A stretch of DNA of 64,000 nt, from the NCBI GenBank assembly GCA_023428135.1, contig JAEYZG010000027.1, forward strand, positions 1 to 64,000. The letters are read 5' to 3'. Shown in pieces: positions 44,373 to 54,171 of this stretch (positions are counted from its first letter, which is position 1; every line of letters begins with the position of its first letter). Both the position numbers and the translations under genes were made by a program. Source of the stretch: Bacteroidota bacterium. Lineage in GTDB: Bacteria > Bacteroidota > Bacteroidia > Cytophagales > Cytophagaceae. The notes beneath the pieces are model-generated. The model was not told the origin of the DNA. It did not search any database and saw only the letters and a program-made list of their open reading frames with translations.

Positions 44373-45077
44373 CTAAATCAACTTCCTGCCTTTAGGCATT
44401 AATGGCCTGAATTCCAACTCTACCGGGTGAAAATTCTCCGATGTCTCCAATGAATAAATAACAGCTTCGGCGATATCTTCAGGCCTCATCATATTAGGAT
44501 GTACACTTATTGAATCTATTGTATCAAAGAAATTGGTATGAATAGATCCTGGAACAATGCAGGTTACCTTTACACCATAATCTCTGAGTTCTTTATACAT
44601 AGACTGAGAGATCCCTCTAACAGCAAATTTAGTCCCGCAGTATCCGGCAAATTTTTCTATGCCTTCTTTACCTGCAATAGAGGCAATATTAACGATATGC
44701 CCCTCTCCCATTTCTTTCATTTTCTGCACTACCATCTGAGAGCAGTAAAAGACTCCATGAACATTGGTATCAAACATTTCTTTCCATTCTTCAATGGGCA
44801 TTTCTTCAATCAAACCAGCATAACCCAATCCAGCATTGTTAATCAGAATGCTAATATTTTCTCCGAAATCTTTAATAGTCGCATTATATGATCCATTAAC
44901 AGAGTCTATGTTTCCAACATCTGTAGCATAAAATTTAAAATGATCATGTTTAAAGTCAGGAGCAGTTCTACTCCATCCGGCAACCTTTACACCTTTCTCC
45001 AACAATGCTTTTACTATCTCAAGACCAACACCTTTGCTCGCACCTGTTACAATAGCAACTTTATCCCTTAAATTCAT
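44373..45077 (-). CDS. Short-chain dehydrogenase/reductase
   Basis: The 234-residue protein is a classical SDR with the cofactor motif TGASKGVG at residues 12-19, NNAGLGYAG, the catalytic Ser in NIASIAGKEG and the YxxxK motif in GYCGTKFAV. The substrate is unknown; 3-oxoacyl-ACP reductase-like activity is the usual default annotation but is not supported by the neighbours. It lies 17 bp after the membrane protein gene upstream. Confidence 0.92.
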   Translation of the reverse strand: MNLRDKVAIVTGASKGVGLEIVKALLEKGVKVAGWSRTAPDFKHDHFKFYATDVGNIDSVNGSYNATIKDFGENISILINNAGLGYAGLIEEMPIEEWKEMFDTNVHGVFYCSQMVVQKMKEMGEGHIVNIASIAGKEGIEKFAGYCGTKFAVRGISQSMYKELRDYGVKVTCIVPGSIHTNFFDTIDSISVHPNMMRPEDIAEAVIYSLETSENFHPVELEFRPLMPKGRKLI

Positions 45078-45094
45078 ATTATACTTTTATTTGC

Positions 45095-45679
45095 TTAAAA
45101 ATTTTTCAATGAAATTCCTGAAATGATTACAACCGAATTTACTAATTGGAATACGACAATCTTTCTTTCTCCCTCTGAAAATCGCTCCCAAAGATTGTCG
45201 TTATAAATGATAGTAGCTGATACAAAAGCAAGTCCGAAACAAAGGATCAAGAGTAAGTTCTGAACTTCCATAAAAAAAATAAAGGCAACAGGATATAGTA
45301 AAAATAACCCCATCAGAAAGATCATCATCTCAAAGTTACTGAATTTCAGACTATCTTTAATTGCTTTCATAATAAAGATTCCAGACAAAATCAAATAGGT
45401 AATCAAACCAATATATAAAAGAATTTGTGCAGCCTCGATATGAAGAAGCTCCAAAGCAAAACCTGCCTGAAAAACTGCCATACCAAACAAAACCGCCTTC
45501 ACCTTTAAATCATTGATTATAAATATATAATACCCCAACAACAAAATTTCCGCAAGCAATGGAGCCCATGTAATGTTCTCAAACCTTTTGCTGTCAGTCA
45601 AAATGATTGATAGTACAAAGGTCATGGCCACAAAAACAACTAAAGCTTTTTCACGTTTATCAGACTCTACAGCTTTCAT
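45095..45679 (-). CDS. Membrane protein of unknown function
   Basis: The 194-residue protein has about six hydrophobic helices from residue 11 on and few charged loops. I recognise no motif. It is the first gene of a pair with the SDR and is divergent from the PagL-like gene, with 73 bp between their starts. Confidence 0.7.
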   Translation of the reverse strand: MKAVESDKREKALVVFVAMTFVLSIILTDSKRFENITWAPLLAEILLLGYYIFIINDLKVKAVLFGMAVFQAGFALELLHIEAAQILLYIGLITYLILSGIFIMKAIKDSLKFSNFEMMIFLMGLFLLYPVAFIFFMEVQNLLLILCFGLAFVSATIIYNDNLWERFSEGERKIVVFQLVNSVVIISGISLKNF

Positions 45680-45734
45680 TTTTATTTAGATTATTCCTCT
45701 AAAGTAATGTGAATTTATAATAATTTTGGATTAT

Positions 45735-45742
45735 TAATTTTG
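45735..45742 (+). promoter_or_regulatory. -7 element of the PagL-like gene
   Basis: TAATTTTG matches TAnnTTTG and ends 10 bp before the ATG at 45753. No clear TTTG lies 17-23 bp upstream. Confidence 0.45.
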
Positions 45743-45752
45743 CTAAATTAGA

Positions 45753-46856
45753 ATGCATTTATTGAAAATTCACTTTTTGCTCATCATTTTTTCCCTCCAA
45801 TGTTTCGTTGTGGCCGCACAGGATGAAGCACCTTCTTCAAAATATGCGCTTTCTTTGAATTATCATTATGGATTTCTGATGAAGCATGGGGATGATATGG
45901 GGCACCTTGCCAATCAAAGACCATTAAAACTTGAACTCGATTTTAAAATACAAACAGATGGAAATAAAGGCTGGCAGGTAAACAATAAATATCCTGTTGT
46001 AGGATACTCATTAAACTATATTCATTTTGATCCGGACAAGCCTGTAGGAGATGCCTTAGGCTTGATAATATATTACGGTAAAGCATTTTTCAGAACTCCT
46101 AAAAGCGAGCTAAGATGGAAAATAGGTGTAGGTCCGGGCATTGTATTCAGAAAATTTGACATTATAACAAACAATAAAGCCAATATCACAGGAAGTACAT
46201 TGAATTATTGTCTTAATGGAGCCATAAATTTCAGTACAACAATTTCAAAAAGATTAATCTTCAATGCAGGTATCGGGTTGTTTCATTTAAGTAATGGTGC
46301 CATGAAGATCCCTAATCTGGGGATGAATATCCCTGCTGTTTATGCAGGTTTAGGCTTCACTTCTAAAAAACAGGTAACATTCGATGCTCCTGAACCTGAA
46401 CGAAAAAAAAGATCCAATTCTATAAACCTTACTATTGGTGGAGGATTTAAGGAAATAAAACCTATTGGAGGATCAAAATATTTTGCAGGAGTATTTTCTG
46501 CTTTCTACGACCTTGGCATTAACTCACGCACCTGCCTTAATCTTGGTTATGATTTCATTTATGACTACTCTGCAAAAGCCGAGATCAAGAGAGGGACCTA
46601 TGATAAGGAACTTGTTAATGGAAATTACATGAGACATGGAGTCGCATTGGGATTTCATTATTTTATTAGTCAGGTATCCTTTGTTGGTCAGTGCGGCTAC
46701 TATGTTTTTGATCCATTAAAGAGGTACAAACCTCTTTATCAGCGTTATACTATCAAGTATAATTTTACTGATGCAATCAGCGCCGGAATAGCACTTAAAG
46801 CTCACTTCGGCCAGGCAGAATTAGTTGAATGGACGGTTGGTTATACATTAAAATGA
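45753..46856 (+). CDS. Acyloxyacyl hydrolase / lipid A 3-O-deacylase (PagL-like)
   Basis: The 367-residue protein has a signal peptide (LLKIHFLLIIFSLQCFVVAAQD) and a beta-barrel. The PagL active-site pattern is clear: His178 and Ser180 in GLFHLSNGAMKIPNLGMN. PagL removes the 3-O-acyl chain of lipid A in the outer membrane. The protein is about twice the length of Pseudomonas PagL, with a C-terminal half (residues 225-367) of further strands. Its stop overlaps the start of the next gene (ATGA), so the two are coupled. Confidence 0.85.
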   Translation: MHLLKIHFLLIIFSLQCFVVAAQDEAPSSKYALSLNYHYGFLMKHGDDMGHLANQRPLKLELDFKIQTDGNKGWQVNNKYPVVGYSLNYIHFDPDKPVGDALGLIIYYGKAFFRTPKSELRWKIGVGPGIVFRKFDIITNNKANITGSTLNYCLNGAINFSTTISKRLIFNAGIGLFHLSNGAMKIPNLGMNIPAVYAGLGFTSKKQVTFDAPEPERKKRSNSINLTIGGGFKEIKPIGGSKYFAGVFSAFYDLGINSRTCLNLGYDFIYDYSAKAEIKRGTYDKELVNGNYMRHGVALGFHYFISQVSFVGQCGYYVFDPLKRYKPLYQRYTIKYNFTDAISAGIALKAHFGQAELVEWTVGYTLK

Positions 46857-47584
46857 AAAAATCCGCTTTATTATACCTTGTAATTATATCAGCTATTCTA
46901 TTGTCATGCAATAAAGAAGATAGCTGGGATTGTTTAAAGAGCACAGGCAAAATTGCTCAGGAGAGAAGGATCGTTAAAGGAAATTATTTTATAAGAACCG
47001 AAGACAATATCAATCTCATCCTTAAAAATAATCTTGGGGACACAATAATTGTAGAAGCTGGTGAAAACCTCTTAAAAAAGATAACAACGGACAATGATGG
47101 TATTTATTTGAAAATAAAAAACAACAATACCTGCAACTGGGTCAGAACCTATAAAAAAGATATAAAAGTCTTTATTGATGCGGTAAAATTTAAAGACTTT
47201 TTTTTTATGGGCTATGGCACTGTGAGCAATGAAGGTTTACTGAAAAAAGATCAACTATTCATTCACAATTACTCTAACACAGACATAAATTTAAATGTTG
47301 ATCTTGAATATCTGTGGCTAGATATGGATATGCTTGGCAATATATCCATAACAGGAAAAACGCATGAATTTTATGCTATTAACTATGGATCAGGGCAGCT
47401 AAAAGTAAATGCACTGAATAGTAAGATCGTTTCTCTGACCAATCAGGGCCCTGGCATGAGTTACGTCTTTTCCGACAGCATTTTTCACTCTTCCATTAAA
47501 GGAACAGGAAATGTCTACTATAGCGGCAAGCCAAAGATAATTAATACTTACAGGCAAGGATCAGGAGAATTTATCCCACAATAA
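46853..47584 (+). CDS. Lipoprotein with head GIN-like domain (DUF2807)
   Basis: The start ATG at 46853 overlaps the TGA of the PagL-like gene. The first residues, KKSALLYLVIISAILLSC, are a lipoprotein signal with the lipid-bearing Cys at about residue 19. The rest (about 243 residues in total) is beta-rich with repeated strands such as FKDFFFMGYGTVSNEG, LWLDMDMLGNISITGK and YAINYGSGQLKVNAL, the right-handed beta-helix pattern of the DUF2807 domain. Role unknown; coupling to the deacylase suggests an envelope function. Confidence 0.8.
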   Translation: MKKSALLYLVIISAILLSCNKEDSWDCLKSTGKIAQERRIVKGNYFIRTEDNINLILKNNLGDTIIVEAGENLLKKITTDNDGIYLKIKNNNTCNWVRTYKKDIKVFIDAVKFKDFFFMGYGTVSNEGLLKKDQLFIHNYSNTDINLNVDLEYLWLDMDMLGNISITGKTHEFYAINYGSGQLKVNALNSKIVSLTNQGPGMSYVFSDSIFHSSIKGTGNVYYSGKPKIINTYRQGSGEFIPQ

Positions 47585-47586
47585 GC

Positions 47587-48747
47587 TTACTTGCCAAAAA
47601 GTTCTTCCAACTTATTAGTAAGTTCTTGACCACGAAGATTTTTTGCGATGATAGTTCCTTCCTTATCAACCAAATAAGTTAACGGAATTGCCTGAACTTC
47701 ATAAACAGGATTTACAGAAGAGGCCCAGCCTTTAAGATCTGAAACTTGTTCCCAGACTAGACCATCCTTCATAATTGCATTCTTCCATTTCTCTTTATCT
47801 TCATCCAAAGAAACACCAAGTATAGTAAAGCCTTTGTCCTTATATTTTTTATAAAGCTCTACTACATGAGGATTTTCCATACGACAAGGTCCACACCAGG
47901 AAGCCCAGAAATCTATCATTACATACTTTCCTTTATAATCAGAAAGTTTGATAATTTTTCCATTTAGGTTAGGAAGTGCAATTTCAGGAGCTTTTTTCCC
48001 AACACCCACTTTACTAAGTTTTTCCTTTTCCTCCTCTTGCTTTTTCATAGCAAGAGCCTTTTCCACTTCTGAAGAAAGGAGCTTTGTGTATTTTGAATTA
48101 GGATAGGCCTTATTCATTTCATCAGCTACTTTTTTCAAAAAAGGTAGCTCAGTCTGAAAATCAAGGTAATTCACCATTGAGAATACAGAAAGAGAAGGAA
48201 GAACAGAATCTATGGAGGCAACAGTTAATTTACGGGACCTTTCCTGAAGGTCTTTTAATTTCGTCACTATAGCAGGTATTGAGTCTTCCTGCTTCTTCAT
48301 TTGGAACAGCATTCCCTTTTGCTGTAATTTGTTCTGTTCCTTTTGAAGTTCATTCATCTGATTAAAAAAAGTCAGATATTCTGCTGTTGCTTTAGAACCT
48401 TCGACAGATGCTTTCCCCGGCAAATCTGTCAGATCAGAATTAAGCTTTATATTATTTGCATCAATAATAATAAGAACATTCTGAGTATCTACCTGCAGGA
48501 GAGCATAGTCAGGTTCAGCAAGAGAACTTTTAAATTTATAAGATCCATCAGATCCGATTTCCGTCGAATCCAAATGTATCCAGGTTTGGTTTTCAAGTTT
48601 ATCAAGGTATAATTTCTTACCACCGCCATTTTTAATTGTCCCTGATAGTTCGAAAGAGAAATTCCCTTCTTCTTTTTTTTCAGATCCCTTTTTCTCAGAA
48701 CATCCGAAAACAACTGCTACGATTAGCAAATAACGTAATACCTTCAT
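47587..48747 (-). CDS. TlpA-like thiol-disulfide oxidoreductase lipoprotein (DUF4369)
   Basis: The 386-residue protein starts with a lipoprotein signal (YLLIVAVVFGCSEKK, Cys16). It has a DUF4369 domain at about residues 28-130, a helical linker, and a thioredoxin-like domain with the redox motif WASWCGPCRMENP near residue 290, plus the cis-Pro segment VQAIPLTYLVD. It would reduce or shuffle disulfides on the periplasmic side. It lies 4 bp after gatB, ending the alaS-gatB run, and its end is 2 bp from the convergent DUF2807 gene. Confidence 0.92.
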   Translation of the reverse strand: MKVLRYLLIVAVVFGCSEKKGSEKKEEGNFSFELSGTIKNGGGKKLYLDKLENQTWIHLDSTEIGSDGSYKFKSSLAEPDYALLQVDTQNVLIIIDANNIKLNSDLTDLPGKASVEGSKATAEYLTFFNQMNELQKEQNKLQQKGMLFQMKKQEDSIPAIVTKLKDLQERSRKLTVASIDSVLPSLSVFSMVNYLDFQTELPFLKKVADEMNKAYPNSKYTKLLSSEVEKALAMKKQEEEKEKLSKVGVGKKAPEIALPNLNGKIIKLSDYKGKYVMIDFWASWCGPCRMENPHVVELYKKYKDKGFTILGVSLDEDKEKWKNAIMKDGLVWEQVSDLKGWASSVNPVYEVQAIPLTYLVDKEGTIIAKNLRGQELTNKLEELFGK

Positions 48748-48751
48748 CAGA

Positions 48752-50212
48752 TTAATTCAGATTATCCAGAGTCTTTTTTAATAATTCACTTGTAATTTTT
48801 GGATCAGCTTTGCCTTTGGTTAGTTTCATCACCTCTCCCATGAACATGGCTAAAAGGTTTGTTTTACCCGCTTTATATTCTGCAACTTTATTTGGATATT
48901 TTGCAATAGCCTCATCTATCAAAGGTTGTAAAGCGTCAGTATCACTTTCCTGAATCAAATTCATTTTTTCAGCTATCTGCTGAGGTGAGCCTCCCTTTTG
49001 ATTGATCATTTCTGGAAAAATCTTTTGACTAGCAACAGCAAAGCTTACTTTTCCTGATTCTACCAAAGCGATTAACTCAGATACCTTTTGAGTAGACAAT
49101 GGGAAATCATTTATATGAAGCGTTAATTCATTCAAATATCCTTTCACTGGCCCCATTATCCAATTGGAAGCAGCTTTATAGTTTTTGGTATGCTTGCACA
49201 GGTCTTCAAAATACAGTGCTATTTCTTTAGCATCTGTCAATACCTGAGCATCATACTCCGGAAGGCCAAATTCAGTTGTAAACTTCTTATACAGATAACT
49301 TGGTAAGCTTGGCATAGTTGCCTTGATATCTGCTAACCATTTATCTGAAATATGTAAAGGTTGAAGATCTGGTTCTGGAAAATATCTATAGTCGTTCAGC
49401 TCTTCTTTTGTTCTCATTCCATAAGTACTGCCAGTGGTAGCATCAAACATCCTTGTCTCAGAAAAAATTGCTTCGCCCTTTTCTATCAGCTCAATCTGAC
49501 GCTCGATTTCGTGATCTATAGCTCTCTGCACATTTCTGATGGAGTTCATATTTTTAATCTCCACTTTCTTACCGTATTGAGTTGCACCTTTGAGCATCAC
49601 AGAAACGTTGGCATCACATCTCATTGATCCTTCTTCCATGTTACCGTCACAAACTTCAAGATACCTAACAAGTTTCCTGATTTCTGTTACTACCTGAAAT
49701 GCTTCTTCCGAGGTGCGGATATCCGGCTCAGTAACGATCTCAATCAAAGGAACCCCAGCTCTGTTGTAATCTACAAGTGTATCTGTTTCTCCTGCAAGGT
49801 GAAGGTTTTTACCTGCATCATCTTCCATGTGAATTCTATTAAGACGAATCACTTTTTCTCCGTCTTTCATACGAATTACAACTTCTCCTCCTTTACAAAT
49901 AGGAGCCTTATCTTGTGTGGTCTGATACCCCTTTGGCAGATCCGGATAAAAATAATTTTTTCTATCAAAGAAATTTACTCTATTGATTTCACAGCCACTA
50001 GCTAAACCCATTTTAATTGCGTATTCAACTACCTTTTTATTTAACAAAGGGAGTGTCCCCGGGTGTGCCAGAGTAATCACGCTCACATTCGTATTCGGCA
50101 TACTTCCGAACTCAGTTGAATCTGAAGCGAATATTTTACTCTGCGTACTTAACTGTGCATGTATTTCAAGACCGATTACCGGCTGATATTTTTCTATGAT
50201 TGATTTATCCAT
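48752..50212 (-). CDS. gatB: Aspartyl/glutamyl-tRNA amidotransferase subunit B
   Basis: GatB, with GatA and GatC, converts Glu-tRNA-Gln or Asp-tRNA-Asn to the amidated form. The 486-residue protein begins YQPVIGLEIHAQLST, contains the kinase-type segment RIHMEDDAGKN and DYNRAGVPLIEIVTEPD, and ends with the YqeY-like tRNA-binding tail. gatA and gatC are not in this window. It lies 23 bp after alaS and 4 bp before the tlpA-like gene. Confidence 0.96.
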   Translation of the reverse strand: MDKSIIEKYQPVIGLEIHAQLSTQSKIFASDSTEFGSMPNTNVSVITLAHPGTLPLLNKKVVEYAIKMGLASGCEINRVNFFDRKNYFYPDLPKGYQTTQDKAPICKGGEVVIRMKDGEKVIRLNRIHMEDDAGKNLHLAGETDTLVDYNRAGVPLIEIVTEPDIRTSEEAFQVVTEIRKLVRYLEVCDGNMEEGSMRCDANVSVMLKGATQYGKKVEIKNMNSIRNVQRAIDHEIERQIELIEKGEAIFSETRMFDATTGSTYGMRTKEELNDYRYFPEPDLQPLHISDKWLADIKATMPSLPSYLYKKFTTEFGLPEYDAQVLTDAKEIALYFEDLCKHTKNYKAASNWIMGPVKGYLNELTLHINDFPLSTQKVSELIALVESGKVSFAVASQKIFPEMINQKGGSPQQIAEKMNLIQESDTDALQPLIDEAIAKYPNKVAEYKAGKTNLLAMFMGEVMKLTKGKADPKITSELLKKTLDNLN

Positions 50213-50235
50213 TTTAAAGCAATACTGAATTTTAC

Positions 50236-52872
50236 TTATACTTTTTCTTTAAGGAAGCCCTTAGCTTTCACTAAAACTTTATCAAGCCCGGTAAGATCTT
50301 TTCCTCCTGCTGTTGCGAAGAAAGGTTGTCCACCACCTCCTCCTTGAATTTCTTTCGCAAGTTCTTTAACCAGATTACCAGCATGAAGCTTTTTGTCTGC
50401 AACAAGATTCTCAGAAATCATTACTGCAATCTGAGGTTTATCCTCTATATTGGCAGCAAGAACAAGGAATAAATTATCAACCTTAGCCTTTACATCATAA
50501 GCCAGCTGTTTTAAAGCATCTGCTGAAGAAAGGTCTACTCTTGATATCACTACATTAATACCATCAACTGTTTCTACTTTTTTAAGTAGTTCCTCTTTGA
50601 TACCCTGTCCTTCCTTGCTGACATATTCATCAATCTGTTTCAGCAGCTTTGCTTTTTCAGCAGAAAGTTCTTCTACAGCTTTTAGAATGTCTTTAGGATT
50701 CTTAAGTACCTCTTTTAATTTTTCAATAAGTGAAAGCTGAGCATCAACGAAATTTTCAGCTTCATCTGCAGTAATTGCCTCTATCCTTCTTACACCCGCC
50801 GCTACTGAACTTTCGGAAACTATCTTAAACAAGCCTATTTTACCGGTTGCAGATACGTGAGTACCTCCGCACAATTCCACTGAATAAGAAGGATCAAAAG
50901 TTATTACTCTCACAAACTCACCATATTTCTCACCGAAAAGTGCCATTGCACCAAGAGACTTAGCTTCATTGATAGGAACGTTACGTCTTTCATTCAGCTG
51001 AATATTCTCTCTTATTTTAGCATTGACAATCTTTTCAACTTTCTCAATTTCCTCAGGTGTCATTTTGGAAAAATGCGAAAAGTCAAATCTCAATACCTTA
51101 TCATTTACCAATGACCCCTTCTGTGCAACATGAGTTCCGAGTACATCTCTCAAAGCTGCATGCAGCAAGTGAGTTGCAGAGTGGTTATTTTCAGTAAGGA
51201 GTCTTTTCTTCTCATCAACATTCGCTTCAAAGTCAGCTTTAACGTCTGTAGGGAGCTTATCAATAATATGAATAATCAGATCATTTTCCTTTTTGGTATC
51301 AAGAATCTGGATCTTTTCTTTTCCGGATTGAAGAACACCGGTATCTCCGGCCTGTCCACCGCTTTCAGCATAGAAAGGTGTAGTATCAAGCACTACCTGA
51401 TATTGATCCTTTCCTTTCGCAGTGACTTTCCTGTATTTTACAATCTTTGATTTAGCATGCAAATGATCATAGCCTACAAATTCAACACCTTCTTCTTCTC
51501 TTACAAGCACCCAGTCCGTAGTCTCTTTAACTGCATCTTTCTTGGATCTTTCTTTCTGCACTGCCATTTCTTTTTCAAAGCCAGCCTCATCTATTTCAAG
51601 ACCATACTCCCTCGCTATAAGCGCAGTAAGATCAACAGGAAATCCGAAAGTATCATACAATTCAAATACGGTTTTTCCGTCAATGACTTTTGGACCATTG
51701 GACTGATCAATGTTTGTTCTGATTTGTTCAAGCTTTTTCAACCCTACTTCAAGAGTTCTCAGGAATGAAATTTCTTCTTCAAGAACTACCTTCTGCACAA
51801 AATCCTGCTGAGCTTTCAACTCAGGGAAAACTTCTGCAAACTGGTTTGCAAGCACAGGTACCATCTTATTAAGGAAAGGCTCTTTGAAACCAAGGAAAGT
51901 GTATCCGTACCTTACTGCTCTTCTCAAAATTCTTCTGATTACATAACCAGCTTTTGCATTACCTGGCAACTGACCGTCTGCAATTGTAAATGAAATTGCT
52001 CTGATGTGATCAGAAAGCACTCTCATTGCAATGTCAGTCTTCAGGTCTTTTCCATAGGTTTTGCCACATGCATTTCCAATGAATTTAATCATTGGTTGAA
52101 ATACATCAGTATCGTAATTTGAAGTCTTTGCCTGAATGGCCATTACAAGACGTTCAAAACCCATACCTGTATCCACGTGCTTTTCAGGAAGTGGTTCAAG
52201 GCTCCTATCAGCTTTTCTGTTGTACTGAATAAAAACGTTATTCCAGATTTCAACAACTCTCGGGTCATCGTTATTGACCCTGTCTCGTCCCGGCACTTTT
52301 TTAATTTCTTCCTCAGTCCTTAAATCTATATGGATTTCAGTACAAGGTCCGCATGGCCCCTGATCTCCCATTTCCCAGAAATTGTCTTTCTTTGAACCGT
52401 AAAGAATTCTTTCTTTAGGTAGATATTTCAGCCACAACTCAAGAGACTCATTATCAGGCTCAAGGTTTTCACCTTTATCTCCTCCAAATACAGTAGCATA
52501 AATTCTTTCTTTAGGAAGTTTATATTCTACTGTAAGGAGTTCCCAAGACCATTTTATAGCTTCTTCTTTAAAATAATCTCCGAAAGACCAGTTTCCAAGC
52601 ATTTCGAACATGGTATGGTGGTAAGTATCTATACCAACCTCCTCCAGGTCATTGTGCTTACCGCTTACTCTGAGGCATTTCTGAGTATCGGCTATCCTTT
52701 TATATTTAGCAGGCTGATTTCCAAGGAAAATATCCTTGAATTGGTTCATACCTGCATTGGTAAACATCAGGGTTGGATCGTTTTTATTGACGATTGGAGC
52801 AGATGGAACAATGTGGTGTCCCCTTTCCTTAAAGAAATCAAGAAATTTCTGTCTTATGCTTTTGGAATCCAT
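50236..52872 (-). CDS. alaS: Alanyl-tRNA synthetase
   Basis: AlaRS charges tRNA-Ala. The 878-residue enzyme has the class II catalytic part (IRQKFLDFFKERGHHIVPSA; TLMFTNAGMNQFKD; DTGMGFERL), the editing domain with the zinc ligands HSATHLLHAAL and CGGTHVSATG, and a C-terminal C-Ala domain with GGGGGQPFFATAGG. Full length for the family. The first gene of the alaS-gatB-tlpA run, with a -7 element about 106 bp upstream. Confidence 0.98.
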   Translation of the reverse strand: MDSKSIRQKFLDFFKERGHHIVPSAPIVNKNDPTLMFTNAGMNQFKDIFLGNQPAKYKRIADTQKCLRVSGKHNDLEEVGIDTYHHTMFEMLGNWSFGDYFKEEAIKWSWELLTVEYKLPKERIYATVFGGDKGENLEPDNESLELWLKYLPKERILYGSKKDNFWEMGDQGPCGPCTEIHIDLRTEEEIKKVPGRDRVNNDDPRVVEIWNNVFIQYNRKADRSLEPLPEKHVDTGMGFERLVMAIQAKTSNYDTDVFQPMIKFIGNACGKTYGKDLKTDIAMRVLSDHIRAISFTIADGQLPGNAKAGYVIRRILRRAVRYGYTFLGFKEPFLNKMVPVLANQFAEVFPELKAQQDFVQKVVLEEEISFLRTLEVGLKKLEQIRTNIDQSNGPKVIDGKTVFELYDTFGFPVDLTALIAREYGLEIDEAGFEKEMAVQKERSKKDAVKETTDWVLVREEEGVEFVGYDHLHAKSKIVKYRKVTAKGKDQYQVVLDTTPFYAESGGQAGDTGVLQSGKEKIQILDTKKENDLIIHIIDKLPTDVKADFEANVDEKKRLLTENNHSATHLLHAALRDVLGTHVAQKGSLVNDKVLRFDFSHFSKMTPEEIEKVEKIVNAKIRENIQLNERRNVPINEAKSLGAMALFGEKYGEFVRVITFDPSYSVELCGGTHVSATGKIGLFKIVSESSVAAGVRRIEAITADEAENFVDAQLSLIEKLKEVLKNPKDILKAVEELSAEKAKLLKQIDEYVSKEGQGIKEELLKKVETVDGINVVISRVDLSSADALKQLAYDVKAKVDNLFLVLAANIEDKPQIAVMISENLVADKKLHAGNLVKELAKEIQGGGGGQPFFATAGGKDLTGLDKVLVKAKGFLKEKV

Positions 52873-52977
52873 TAATTAGGAAAGACCTTTTAATTATTTA
52901 TACTTTTTTTATAATTTTAAGCTTTTCGTCGACAAATCAGGCATAATTTTAACCTGATTCACCGTTATCTGAAGGCG

Positions 52978-52985
52978 CAAATTTA
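52978..52985 (-). promoter_or_regulatory. -7 element of the alaS promoter
   Basis: On the minus strand TAAATTTG, a full TAnnTTTG match, is followed by CGCC and lies about 106 bp upstream of the alaS ATG, leaving room for a leader of about 100 nt. The -33 box is not clear. Confidence 0.5.
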
Positions 52986-53008
52986 GTATAAATCTCAGAA
53001 GTTCAGTA

Positions 53009-53986
53009 ATGGCCAGAATAAAATATTATTATGACACGGAAACCTGCAAGTATGAGCGTCTTAAGGTATCTACCTGGGATCTAGTACTTAACACATTGGG
53101 TTTTCTTTTTGTCTCTTTCATCTTTGCGGTTGCTCTGGTATACGTTTACACCAAGTATTTCAAATCCCCGCACGAAACTTTACTACGGAAAGAAAATGAA
53201 GAGTTATCTCTTTATTACGATCTCCTCAATCAGGAAATAGATCAGGCCAATAAAATGCTCATCGCTCTGCAAGAGAGAGATGACAATATTTACAGAGTTA
53301 TTTTTGAAGCAGAGCCCATTCCATACTCGGTAAGAAATTCAGAACTGGCTGGTATTACAAAATATAAGCAACTATTGGACAGAGGATTAAAAAGGGAAGA
53401 ACTAATAGTATCAACTGTTGCCAAGCTGGATAATCTTAAAAAGAAAATGTATATCCAGACAAAGTCCTATGATGAAATAGTAAAACTGGCAAAAAACAAA
53501 GCTGCTATGCTGGCAAGTATACCTGCTATTCAGCCACTCTCCAATAAAGAACTGACAAGACTTGTATCAGGGTTTGGATATAGGATTCATCCTATTTATA
53601 AAGTTAAGAAACTTCATACGGGATGCGACTTCTCAACACCCAAAGGCACACCAATATACTCCACCGGAGATGGGATTGTAAAAACAGTAGCATCTAACCC
53701 TGGTGGGTATGGTAAAGAAATCGAAGTGGATCATGGTTATGGATATGTTACTAAATATGCACATCTTGATAAGTTCAATGTAAGAATTGGACAAGCAGTA
53801 AAAAGAGGGGAATTAATCGGATTTTCAGGAAATACCGGATCTTCTACAGCTCCTCACCTACATTATGAAGTCATTCACAATGGTAAAAAAGTAAACCCCG
53901 TTCACTATTTCTATATAGATCTATCACCTGCTGAATATCAAAAAATACTGGAGCTTGCTTCTGTTGAAAACCAATCACTTTCATAA
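53009..53986 (+). CDS. M23 family metallopeptidase
   Basis: The 325-residue protein has a cytoplasmic N-terminal stretch, one membrane helix (residues about 27-47), a coiled-coil at about 60-105 and a C-terminal LytM/M23 domain. Zinc ligands are visible: HTGCDFS (HxxxD) and HLHYEV (HxH), with GGYGKEIEVDHG between them. It is anchored in the inner membrane and cuts peptidoglycan cross-links, or regulates other hydrolases, as NlpD/EnvC relatives do. Followed by a strong terminator. Confidence 0.94.
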   Translation: MARIKYYYDTETCKYERLKVSTWDLVLNTLGFLFVSFIFAVALVYVYTKYFKSPHETLLRKENEELSLYYDLLNQEIDQANKMLIALQERDDNIYRVIFEAEPIPYSVRNSELAGITKYKQLLDRGLKREELIVSTVAKLDNLKKKMYIQTKSYDEIVKLAKNKAAMLASIPAIQPLSNKELTRLVSGFGYRIHPIYKVKKLHTGCDFSTPKGTPIYSTGDGIVKTVASNPGGYGKEIEVDHGYGYVTKYAHLDKFNVRIGQAVKRGELIGFSGNTGSSTAPHLHYEVIHNGKKVNPVHYFYIDLSPAEYQKILELASVENQSLS

Positions 53987-54000
53987 ATGTAAGTTATTGT

Positions 54001-54045
54001 AAAAAGAGAGGCATTGGAATACATTTTCAATGCCTCTTTTTTTAC
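54001..54045 (+). terminator. Terminator after the M23 peptidase gene
   Basis: GAGGCATTG and CAATGCCTC form a 9-bp stem around an 11-base loop, with A residues before it and a run of T residues after it. Confidence 0.88.
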
Positions 54046-54108
54046 AACATTTTGTATATAAGTTTTTTACAACTGAAATATTAATTAAACAAGAGGGGGT
54101 TACTTCTG

Positions 54109-54140
54109 TTGAAAAAAATGAAATTTTATTTATATTTTTG
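54109..54140 (+). promoter_or_regulatory. Promoter of the MerR-dprA unit
   Basis: TTG at 54109-54111 and TATTTTTG at 54133-54140, with 21 bp between, fit the Bacteroidota consensus. The -7 box ends 31 bp before the TTG start of the regulator. Confidence 0.6.
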
Positions 54141-54171
54141 ACATTAATAGTCCATTCAAAACCAGAAGCAT

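Noticed and set aside
46829..46852. Upstream ATG at 46829 as start of the GIN-domain lipoprotein
   Set aside because: It adds eight residues before a perfect lipoprotein signal and overlaps the PagL-like gene; the ATG at 46853 gives the standard ATGA coupling.
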